From NCBI RefSeq assembly GCF_040779325.2, contig NZ_JBFONT020000003.1, positions 305,783 through 369,782 of the forward strand: a DNA stretch of 64,000 nucleotides, in the 5' to 3' direction. This DNA comes from Aestuariibius violaceus (GTDB lineage: Bacteria > Pseudomonadota > Alphaproteobacteria > Rhodobacterales > Rhodobacteraceae). The notes under the pieces were generated by a model. It saw nothing but the letters and a program-made list of their open reading frames with translations, was not told the origin of the DNA and made no database searches. Made by a program: the position numbers and the translations under genes. Of this stretch, positions 24,167 to 31,744 are shown piece by piece (the stretch's first letter is position 1; the number at the start of each line of letters is the position of its first letter).

Positions 24167-25615
24167 ATGGAGATTCGCGAGGCGCTTACCTTTGATGACG
24201 TGCTTCTTGTGCCGGCGGCATCGTCGGTGCTGCCGTCGACTGCGGACACCCGCACGCGGGTGACGCGGTCGATCGCGATGAACATCCCGCTTCTGTCATC
24301 TGCGATGGATACCGTGACCGAAGCGCGGATGGCGATCGCGATGGCGCAGGCCGGTGGGATGGGGGTGATTCACCGGAATCTGGATGTCGACGCGCAGGCC
24401 ATGGAGGTTCGGCGCGTCAAGCGGTTTGAGAGCGGGGTGGTATACACGCCTGTGACGCTGACGGCGGATCAGACGCTTGGTGACGCAAAGGTGCTGATGG
24501 AGCGGTATCGCATCACCGGCTTTCCAGTGGTGGACGAAAGCAAACGAGTGGTTGGGATCGTGACCAACCGGGATATGCGCTTTGCGGAGGATGATTCGAC
24601 GCCCGTGCGGGCGATGATGACGTCAGAGAACCTCGCGATGCTGCGAGAACCTGCTGACCTTGATGAGGCGCGCAGCCTGATGCGAGCACGGCGGATCGAG
24701 AAACTGTTGGTAGTCGATGGCGAGGGAAAGCTGACAGGCCTTTTGACGCTGAAGGACAGCGAGCAGGCGGTGCTGAACCCGCAGGCCTGCAAGGATGGTT
24801 TGGGGCGGCTGCGTGTCGCTGCGGCGACGACCGTTGGTGATGCGGGCCATGCGCGGTCAGAAGCGCTCGTGGATGCAGGTGTCGACATGGTTGTTATCGA
24901 TACGGCGCATGGGCATTCGGAGGGCGTTGCGCGGGCAGTCGAGCGGGCAAAGCGTCTGTCCAACGAGGTGCAGGTTGTTGCCGGGAACGTGGCGACCGTC
25001 GAGGGGGCGAAGGCGCTCATCGATGCTGGCGCGGATGCTGTGAAGGTGGGGATCGGGCCAGGATCGATCTGCACGACTCGCATGGTAGCAGGCGTGGGCG
25101 TACCGCAGTTGACTGCGATCATGGATGCGGTGGAGGGTGCCGGCGGTGTACCAGTGATCGCCGATGGGGGGATCAAGTTCTCCGGCGACTTTGCTAAGGC
25201 GATCGCGGCTGGGGCCTCTTGTGCCATGGTCGGATCAATGATCGCGGGTACCGATGAGAGTCCCGGTGAAGTCATCCTCTACCAAGGGCGGTCCTTTAAG
25301 TCGTATCGCGGGATGGGTTCGCTCGGCGCGATGGCGCGAGGTTCGGCAGACCGATACTTCCAGAAGGATGCGGCGAGCGACAAGCTGGTTCCCGAGGGGA
25401 TTGAAGGGCAGGTGCCTTATAAGGGATCGGCGGGTGCCGTGATCCACCAGCTTGTGGGCGGGCTGCGGGCCGCCATGGGCTATACCGGCTGCGCGACAGT
25501 GGAGGAGATGCGGACGCGGTGTCGGTTCGTGAAGATCACCGGGGCTGGGCTGAAAGAAAGCCATGTACATGATGTGCAGATTACCCGCGAGGCGCCGAAC
25601 TATCGGGCGATGTAG
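24167..25615 (+). CDS. guaB: Inosine-5'-monophosphate dehydrogenase
   Basis: The 482-residue protein starts EIREALTFDDVLLVPAASSV, the canonical IMPDH beginning. Two CBS domains lie at ~95-205 (ITGFPVVDESKRVVGIVTNR, RIEKLLVVDGEGKLTG). The catalytic cysteine is C302 in GPGSICTTR, followed by ADGGIKFSGDFAKAIAAGA and the flap YKGSAGAVIHQLVGGLRAAM. It oxidises IMP to XMP with NAD+, the committed step of GMP synthesis. The rsmB-like gene starts immediately after its stop, so the two are co-transcribed. Length matches the bacterial family. Confidence 0.97.
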   Translation: MEIREALTFDDVLLVPAASSVLPSTADTRTRVTRSIAMNIPLLSSAMDTVTEARMAIAMAQAGGMGVIHRNLDVDAQAMEVRRVKRFESGVVYTPVTLTADQTLGDAKVLMERYRITGFPVVDESKRVVGIVTNRDMRFAEDDSTPVRAMMTSENLAMLREPADLDEARSLMRARRIEKLLVVDGEGKLTGLLTLKDSEQAVLNPQACKDGLGRLRVAAATTVGDAGHARSEALVDAGVDMVVIDTAHGHSEGVARAVERAKRLSNEVQVVAGNVATVEGAKALIDAGADAVKVGIGPGSICTTRMVAGVGVPQLTAIMDAVEGAGGVPVIADGGIKFSGDFAKAIAAGASCAMVGSMIAGTDESPGEVILYQGRSFKSYRGMGSLGAMARGSADRYFQKDAASDKLVPEGIEGQVPYKGSAGAVIHQLVGGLRAAMGYTGCATVEEMRTRCRFVKITGAGLKESHVHDVQITREAPNYRAM

Positions 25616-26785
25616 ATGACCCCCGGTGGTCGCGCTGCCGCGGCGATTGAGGTTCTTGATCGCATCTTGGCTGGGGCAGCCGCTGAGCAGGCACTAACGA
25701 CTTGGGGCCGAAATAGCCGTTATGCCGGTTCAAAGGACCGGGCCGCAGTGCGGGATCTGGTGTTCTCGGCTTTGCGACGCCGACGTTCCGCCGCCGCCAT
25801 GGGCGGTGCCGAGGACGGCCGTGGGCTCATCCTCGGTCTTTTGAGGCAGAACGGGCAGGAGCCGTCTGGCTTGTTTACCGGAGAGGGATATGCACCTGAC
25901 CCTTTGTCAGTGGATGAGAAGGCCGCAGACTGGTCAGCCCTTCCACCGCAAGTCAAGGCTGACTTACCCGATTGGGTTTATGCCACTTTTGGCCGGGATT
26001 TAGGCGACAATGCCGATCGGGTCGCTGCCGTCTTGCGGGAGAGGGCGCCTGTTCACATCCGTAGCAATCGCCGCCGCATCTCGCGGGAGGCGGTCGCTGC
26101 TACGCTGAAGCAAGACGGTATCGAGGCGCGGCCGCTCGTGCTTTCGGATACTGCGCTTGAAATCGGTGAGGGCGCGCGCCGCCTGCGGTCTACCACCCTG
26201 TTTGCAGACGGCCAATTTGAGTTGCAGGATGCCGCGTCGCAGGCCCTGAGTGATCGTGTTCCTCTGATGCCTGGCGGGCGATTTCTGGATTATTGTGCTG
26301 GGGGTGGAGGCAAAACGCTCGCCATCGCCGCGCGTCTCGATGGAGATTTCTTTGCCCATGATGCAAACCCGCAGCGTCTGCGAGATTTGCCGGAGCGGGC
26401 AGAGCGTGCCGGCATTAAGGTGGTGATCCTCGAGAGGCCTGACGGAATCTACGATACAGTCCTTTGCGATGTGCCCTGCTCAGGCAGCGGGGCATGGCGG
26501 CGCAGCCCGGAGGCGAAATGGCGGCTGACACCGGATCGTCTGGCGGAGCTGCGGCGCGTTCAGGCGGATATCCTCGATAAGGCCGCCCGGCGGGTGGCTC
26601 CCGGAGGTATCCTTGCCTATGCGACCTGCTCTCTCTTTCACGACGAAAATGACATGCAAGTCGATGAGTTTCTGGTCAGGAACCATCGGTTTTCGTTGGT
26701 TCAGGCGTTTCGATGGGCTCCCTCGGATGAAGGGGACGGCTTTTACCTCGCTATTTTGACGGGGGCACAACCGGGGATTGATTGA
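25616..26785 (+). CDS. RsmB/NOP-family rRNA (cytosine-C5) methyltransferase
   Basis: The 389-residue protein starts on the base after the guaB stop. The SAM-binding motif is FLDYCAGGGGKTLAIAARL (~222-240), motif IV is CDVPCSGSGAWRRSPEAKWR with one conserved cysteine, and motif VI is LAYATCSLFHDEND with the second, catalytic-type cysteine. The N-terminal ~130 residues resemble the NusB-like/helical RNA-binding part. It should methylate a cytosine in 16S rRNA or another RNA; the exact site cannot be read from sequence. The start of the kinase gene cckA follows directly after its stop. Confidence 0.9.
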   Translation: MTPGGRAAAAIEVLDRILAGAAAEQALTTWGRNSRYAGSKDRAAVRDLVFSALRRRRSAAAMGGAEDGRGLILGLLRQNGQEPSGLFTGEGYAPDPLSVDEKAADWSALPPQVKADLPDWVYATFGRDLGDNADRVAAVLRERAPVHIRSNRRRISREAVAATLKQDGIEARPLVLSDTALEIGEGARRLRSTTLFADGQFELQDAASQALSDRVPLMPGGRFLDYCAGGGGKTLAIAARLDGDFFAHDANPQRLRDLPERAERAGIKVVILERPDGIYDTVLCDVPCSGSGAWRRSPEAKWRLTPDRLAELRRVQADILDKAARRVAPGGILAYATCSLFHDENDMQVDEFLVRNHRFSLVQAFRWAPSDEGDGFYLAILTGAQPGID

Positions 26786-29194
26786 ATGGCAGGTTCTGGT
26801 AACTTCGGGAAATCGCAGCAAGCCGGCGAGGAAAAGGCAGAACGCAGCGATGCCGGGGGCGGCGGTAGCAGGTTTTCAGTTTTCGTGTCTCATATCTCGC
26901 TTTATGCATCCCCTAAATGGACCCGCAGGCTGATGGGACCGTCTGGTCTCTCGCTCCTGTCACTTTCCGGTGGCGTCCTTGTCGCCATTTCAACGTTGTC
27001 TGCAGATCAGTGGGTCGCACTGGCGCTTCTTGCGGTTGGGGCGGTCTTTCTCTGCGTTGAAGCTGTTCGGCTGATTGTGCAGCGAAACAATGCAAACGCG
27101 GGCCGCGCCGGAGTTGAGGCTGCGCAGGACTTGACCGAGCATGAAGCTGCCGCCTGCTTTCTGGTCACGCCGGAGGGTCAGATTCTGCACCGAAACAAGG
27201 TTGCGCGAGAGCAGTTCGCTGGCGATCAGGAGCAGCCCTTTGCGGCGGTCTTGTCTGACATGATCGCCGATCCGGAGGGGGTCATCTATCGCCTTCAAGC
27301 CAGGGCAGAGAGCGATGGCGCCGCGCGGGAAGAGGTGGTCACGCGCCGCGATAGCATCGGACTTTCGACTAACCGGACGGAGAACGGGACGTTCCTTTGG
27401 CGCATCGATACACTGACAAGTGTCGATGATGCTGGGCGGGGAACTGACACCCGAAGTCTGCCAATGCTCACAGCAACTAGGACAGGCACGATCCTGTTCA
27501 TGAACGAAGCATTCCGCCGGATCGCCGGTGGGCGGATCAAGACACTTGATGGCATCTTTCGGGATCTCCCCATCCGTTCCGGACAGATCCACCACATCGA
27601 TGGTGCTGATGGCGTTTTTTCCTGTCTGGTGGCTGAAGTAGCGGCGCAGGGCGGCCGGCGGGAAATCTATCTTCTGCCCGGTGCGATACCTGCATCCGAG
27701 CATGAGGCGGAATGGGCCGGGATCGAGGCTTTGCCGGTTCCGTTGCTCAAGATCGCACCAAACGGTGATGTCCTCGCTTCAAACGGAGAGGCGCGGGCGC
27801 TTTTGGGGCTGCCGTTGGGCCGTGATGCGCGCCTTTCCGATCTGGTCGAGGGGCTTGGTCGCCCTTTAACAGACTGGCTTCAACAAGCGGTAGAGGGACA
27901 GGGGTTGAACCGGCCGGAATTCCTGAGAGCGACGCAGACGACCCGGGAAACTTTTGTCCAAGTGGCGCTCAACCGAATGGAGGAAGATGGACGGACGGTT
28001 CTTGTTGCTGTGATGAACGACGTGACAGAGTTGAAGACGCTCGAAGCGCAATTCGTCCAAAGCCAGAAGATGCAGGCCATTGGTCAACTTGCCGGTGGGG
28101 TGGCGCATGATTTCAACAATCTTTTGACCGCGATTTCGGGGCATTGCGATCTACTGTTGCTACGTCATGATCAGGGAGATCCGGATTACGGGGATCTGAT
28201 CCAGATCAATCAGAATGCCAACCGCGCGGCGAGCCTTGTCGGTCAGCTCCTGGCCTTTTCGCGCAAGCAGAACCTGCGGCCGGAAGTGTTGGACCTGCGC
28301 GACACGATGTCGGACCTGACCCATCTGCTGAACAGGCTGGTGGGGGAGAAGGTCAGCCTCACCTTTAACCATGATCCGGCGCCGCAACGGATCCGCGCCG
28401 ATAAGCGCCAGCTTGAGCAGGTGATCATGAACCTGGTGGTCAATGCGCGTGATGCGATGCCGTTCGGAGGTGAAGTTCGGCTCGAGACGGGTACGCTTGT
28501 TTTGGAGGAGCCGCTCGCGCGCGACCGGGCCATCCTGCCTGCAGGCGACTACGTTGTCGTGCGTGTGATCGATGAAGGTGTCGGGATCCCCCGCGACAAA
28601 CTGCAAAAGATCTTCGAACCCTTTTTCACGACCAAGCGCACGGGGGAGGGGACCGGGCTTGGTCTTTCAACGGCCTATGGCATCGTCAAGCAGACGAGCG
28701 GCTTTATCTTCGCCGACTCAACGGTCGGAGAGGGAACGACCTTCACCCTATACTTCCCGGTTCACGATGCGATTGCAGAACCCAAACCGGAGTCGCCAGA
28801 GCGGACCTTGCCGCCACTTGGCGATTCAGAAAACGGCGTCGTCCTTCTTGTGGAAGACGAAGCACCGGTGAGGGCGTTTGCCTCGCGTGCGCTGCGGTTA
28901 CGCGGCTATACGGTGCTTGAAGCCGACTGCGCCGAGGCAGCGCTTGAGACGCTTTCGGACTCAGAGCTCCATGTCGATATCTTCGTAACCGATGTCATCA
29001 TGCCCGGGATGGACGGGCCAAGCTGGGTACGGGAGGCGCTGAAGACGCGGCCCGACACTAAGGTTGTTTTTGTCTCCGGCTATGCGGAAGACGCCTTCGG
29101 AGACGACGAGGCGCAGATCCCGAACTCCGTCTTTCTGCCGAAGCCCTTCTCGCTGACCGACCTCACGATGACCGTTCACAGGCAGCTTTTCTAA
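26786..29194 (+). CDS. cckA: Hybrid histidine kinase CckA (cell-cycle/CtrA pathway)
   Basis: This 802-residue inner-membrane protein has two N-terminal transmembrane helices (~48-65 and 70-92), PAS regions (~110-390), then the HisKA helix KMQAIGQLAGGVAHDFNNLL with phospho-acceptor H441. The ATPase domain follows (NLVVNARDAMP, DEGVGIPRDKL, GTGLGLSTAYGIVKQ), then a receiver domain (VVLLVEDEAPVRAF) with phospho-acceptor D736 in VTDVIMPG. This architecture and the VAHDFNNLLTAI signature are those of CckA, which phosphorylates ChpT and through it CtrA and CpdR. It follows rsmB without a gap. A CtrA-like box is seen at 17109 in the same window. Confidence 0.92.
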   Translation: MAGSGNFGKSQQAGEEKAERSDAGGGGSRFSVFVSHISLYASPKWTRRLMGPSGLSLLSLSGGVLVAISTLSADQWVALALLAVGAVFLCVEAVRLIVQRNNANAGRAGVEAAQDLTEHEAAACFLVTPEGQILHRNKVAREQFAGDQEQPFAAVLSDMIADPEGVIYRLQARAESDGAAREEVVTRRDSIGLSTNRTENGTFLWRIDTLTSVDDAGRGTDTRSLPMLTATRTGTILFMNEAFRRIAGGRIKTLDGIFRDLPIRSGQIHHIDGADGVFSCLVAEVAAQGGRREIYLLPGAIPASEHEAEWAGIEALPVPLLKIAPNGDVLASNGEARALLGLPLGRDARLSDLVEGLGRPLTDWLQQAVEGQGLNRPEFLRATQTTRETFVQVALNRMEEDGRTVLVAVMNDVTELKTLEAQFVQSQKMQAIGQLAGGVAHDFNNLLTAISGHCDLLLLRHDQGDPDYGDLIQINQNANRAASLVGQLLAFSRKQNLRPEVLDLRDTMSDLTHLLNRLVGEKVSLTFNHDPAPQRIRADKRQLEQVIMNLVVNARDAMPFGGEVRLETGTLVLEEPLARDRAILPAGDYVVVRVIDEGVGIPRDKLQKIFEPFFTTKRTGEGTGLGLSTAYGIVKQTSGFIFADSTVGEGTTFTLYFPVHDAIAEPKPESPERTLPPLGDSENGVVLLVEDEAPVRAFASRALRLRGYTVLEADCAEAALETLSDSELHVDIFVTDVIMPGMDGPSWVREALKTRPDTKVVFVSGYAEDAFGDDEAQIPNSVFLPKPFSLTDLTMTVHRQLF

Positions 29195-29817
29195 CCCGTG
29201 GCTTCCCGTCGGGCGAGTGTTTGCTGCCGGGCAGCGTCCCAAACTTCGTACTCCTCCGCCCGCTCGGCCATAAGTCTTTTCTTCAGAGCTGGATCAAGAG
29301 AAAGGTTCATCTTGGGAGAGACATTCTTGACCGGCAGTGTGATGACTTCGCCGATCCGGTCCGAGAAGAACTCAACGAGATCATCGAGATCCTCGTAGGG
29401 GAAAAGATAGGTGACCCCAATCACGCCGTCATTGTCGCGCAGAAACTTCGATTGTGATCCGACCCGCGCAAAGGGCTTTGGCTTCTCTTCCAGGTATTGA
29501 GCGACGAAGTCGTCAAAGCTGATGTCGCGGGTACTGTTCCGCTCTCCCGCTATCGCCTCCCGGTGGCGATAGCGATACCAGCTACCGAGCCAGTCCGAGG
29601 GTTCCCTCACCACGGCGACCGTTTCCATCTCCTTCCCGCCGGCGCGTTGATAGAAAGGGTGCAGGAACCGCCTGTAGCGATAATACGGGACATGCTTGAT
29701 CTCTGGCGGCTGGGTGACGATCGCTGTGGCATATTTGCGCAGACCGCCAAGGAGAGCGGTTGTTGCCGTTTTCGGCATGGCGAGTAAGACCAGCCCCTGG
29801 TTCCAAAATACGAGCAT
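29191..29817 (-). CDS. Sulfotransferase-family protein
   Basis: The start at 29817 gives 208 residues; the open frame extends to 30123 but that part crosses the recA promoter and is not protein-like. The N-terminus LVLLAMPKTATTALLGGL is the 5'-phosphosulfate-binding P-loop of sulfotransferase-like proteins (usually PKTGTT). TVAVVREPSDWLGSWYRYR is the 3'-phosphate-binding segment (R and following S/D). It probably moves a sulfate from PAPS to a small molecule or glycan, though this bacterial branch is poorly defined. The stop overlaps the cckA stop region convergently by four bases. Confidence 0.8.
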   Translation of the reverse strand: MLVFWNQGLVLLAMPKTATTALLGGLRKYATAIVTQPPEIKHVPYYRYRRFLHPFYQRAGGKEMETVAVVREPSDWLGSWYRYRHREAIAGERNSTRDISFDDFVAQYLEEKPKPFARVGSQSKFLRDNDGVIGVTYLFPYEDLDDLVEFFSDRIGEVITLPVKNVSPKMNLSLDPALKKRLMAERAEEYEVWDAARQQTLARREATG

Positions 29818-29979
29818 CCGCGGCAGCCTATTCCTTCCGATTTGCCTGCCAGTATCGCGGCGGAGGGTAAAAAACGCCAGTCGACCCGCTGGCAGTAACC
29901 CCCTGTTAATGCAGAACGTGAAATCTGGCTTTGCGTTGAATTTTCTTGAAATGTTCTGGGTTCGGCCGCATAAGCGGAA

Positions 29980-29994
29980 GAACAAGAGCAGAAC
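29980..29994 (-). promoter_or_regulatory. LexA (SOS) box upstream of recA
   Basis: GAACAAGAGCAGAAC is GAAC-N7-GAAC, the complement of the alphaproteobacterial LexA site GTTC-N7-GTTC. It lies about 50 bases before the recA start, where LexA would block transcription until DNA damage. Confidence 0.85.
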
Positions 29995-30044
29995 AAACGT
30001 GCGATTGCCGCCCAAGCGGCCGCGTGAAATAAGGGATACAGGAC

Positions 30045-31118
30045 ATGGCAACGGCGGACCTCCTCCAAATGAGCGACAAGCGGTCGGGTGACAAGCAGAA
30101 GGCGCTGGATTCGGCGCTCGCACAGATCGAGCGGCAATTCGGCAAGGGCTCGATCATGAAGCTCGGCGGCGACAATGCGCTGCGCGATATCGAAGCGACG
30201 TCAACCGGGTCGCTGGGGCTCGACATTGCGCTCGGGATCGGTGGTCTGCCGAAAGGCCGGATCATCGAGATCTACGGACCCGAATCGTCAGGGAAGACGA
30301 CTTTGACGCTCCATTGCGTGGCCGAAGAGCAGAAGAAGGGTGGTGTTTGCGCTTTCGTCGATGCCGAGCATGCGCTCGATCCGCAATACGCGCGCAAGCT
30401 GGGCGTCGATTTGGATGAGCTTCTGATTTCGCAGCCAGATACCGGCGAACAGGCGCTAGAGATCACAGATACGCTGGTGCGGTCGGGCGCAGTCAGCATG
30501 GTCGTCGTGGACTCCGTCGCCGCGCTGACGCCCAAAAGCGAGCTGGAAGGTGACATGGGCGATTCATCCGTCGGTGTTCATGCCCGCCTGATGAGCCAGG
30601 CGATGCGCAAGCTGACCGGGTCGATCGCACGGTCGAATTGCATGGTGATTTTCATCAACCAGATCCGGATGAAGATCGGTGTCATGTTCGGCAGCCCCGA
30701 AACCACGACGGGCGGTAATGCGCTGAAGTTCTACTCCTCTGTCCGGCTCGACATCCGTCGGATCGGCGCGCTGAAGGACCGTGACGAGGTCGTCGGTAAC
30801 GCGACTCGGGTCAAGGTCGTCAAGAACAAGGTCGCGCCGCCGTTCAAGCAGGTCGAGTTCGACATCATGTATGGCGAAGGGATCTCCAAGACCGGCGAGC
30901 TTTTGGATCTCGGTGTGAAAGCTGGGATCGTCGAGAAATCGGGCGCCTGGTTCTCCTATGGGGATGAGCGGATCGGGCAGGGGCGCGAAAACGCCAAGGT
31001 ATTCCTCAAGGAAAACCGTGATATGGCGCTGGAAATCGAAGACAAAATCCGTGCAGCGCATGGGCTCGATTTCGACATGGCCCAGAGCGAGGATGACGAC
31101 GCCCTTCTAGAAAGTTGA
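30045..31118 (+). CDS. recA: Recombinase RecA
   Basis: A 357-residue protein of normal length. Walker A is GPESSGKTTL (~75-84), with KALDSALAQIERQFGKGSIM at the N-terminus, VVDSVAALTPKSE (Walker B region), and INQIRMKIGVMFGSPETTTG (L2). The acidic C-terminus (AQSEDDDALLES) is typical. It forms filaments on single-stranded DNA for recombination and triggers LexA self-cleavage. The SOS box upstream and a strong terminator 70 bases downstream make it a single-gene unit. Confidence 0.98.
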   Translation: MATADLLQMSDKRSGDKQKALDSALAQIERQFGKGSIMKLGGDNALRDIEATSTGSLGLDIALGIGGLPKGRIIEIYGPESSGKTTLTLHCVAEEQKKGGVCAFVDAEHALDPQYARKLGVDLDELLISQPDTGEQALEITDTLVRSGAVSMVVVDSVAALTPKSELEGDMGDSSVGVHARLMSQAMRKLTGSIARSNCMVIFINQIRMKIGVMFGSPETTTGGNALKFYSSVRLDIRRIGALKDRDEVVGNATRVKVVKNKVAPPFKQVEFDIMYGEGISKTGELLDLGVKAGIVEKSGAWFSYGDERIGQGRENAKVFLKENRDMALEIEDKIRAAHGLDFDMAQSEDDDALLES

Positions 31119-31190
31119 CGGAACACAGACGGCCAACTGCACAAACACCCCGTGTTCTTTGACGAGAGGGCAGAGAATACATCAGGAGGA

Positions 31191-31216
31191 GGGCGGCTGA
31201 AGAGCCGCCCTTTTCT
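31191..31216 (+). terminator. Rho-independent terminator after recA
   Basis: GGGCGGCT, loop GAAG, AGCCGCCC, then TTTTCTC: a perfect 8-bp stem with a T tract, 70 bases past the recA stop and ahead of the convergent alaE gene. Confidence 0.9.
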
Positions 31217-31234
31217 CATTCTAGACCGCCTCAA

Positions 31235-31681
31235 CTAGTCGCCGAGGGACATCGGCTTTTGACCGCCAGGCGGCAGACCGAAGAGACTGCGGATCCAGTC
31301 GAGAAATACCCCATAAGGCCGTCCAAGCGCCAACATGATCAATGCGGCCCCAAGCGTGCCGCGCAGGATCTCGGCGCCATCCGCACCGCTGGCGACAATG
31401 ATCGCAGTGTAAATCGGGGTCTGGAAGACGAGTAGCGCGGTACTGTCCCAAAATAGGCGGGCTGTTGGTGTCAAAGGAGCAGTCCGGATCAGCACCCAAT
31501 CACGCCAGAAGCCATAGGGCCGCGCAGTCAGCACCATAAGCGGCGCACCAATCAGGCGGCTGCGCAGCACTTCGTCCCAGTCCATTCCGGCAATGAAGCG
31601 TTCATTAAGGATGCCCGTCGCCGTGAAGAAGATCACAAGGGCCGTCGTATCGGCCACAAAGCTCTTCCAACGGTTCTCCAT
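31235..31681 (-). CDS. alaE: L-alanine exporter AlaE-like membrane protein
   Basis: The start at 31681 (MENRWKSFVADTTALVIFF) gives 148 residues, the length of E. coli AlaE; a longer frame overlaps alaS and is rejected. Four transmembrane helices are evident. Family landmarks are FVADTTALVIFFTATGILNE, the RLIGAPLMVLTARPYGFWRD repeat-like segment and LALGRPYGVFLDWIR; the two RPYG(F/V) segments reflect the duplicated DUF1144/AlaE fold. It would export alanine across the inner membrane. It is divergent from alaS with only 63 bases between, so the transporter and the alanyl-tRNA synthetase probably share a promoter region. Confidence 0.8.
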   Translation of the reverse strand: MENRWKSFVADTTALVIFFTATGILNERFIAGMDWDEVLRSRLIGAPLMVLTARPYGFWRDWVLIRTAPLTPTARLFWDSTALLVFQTPIYTAIIVASGADGAEILRGTLGAALIMLALGRPYGVFLDWIRSLFGLPPGGQKPMSLGD

Positions 31682-31744
31682 CTCGGCTTTACCCCGCCCG
31701 GCACGGCACCTATTTTGGCGCAACTCTGACAGCGGAACCCTTTG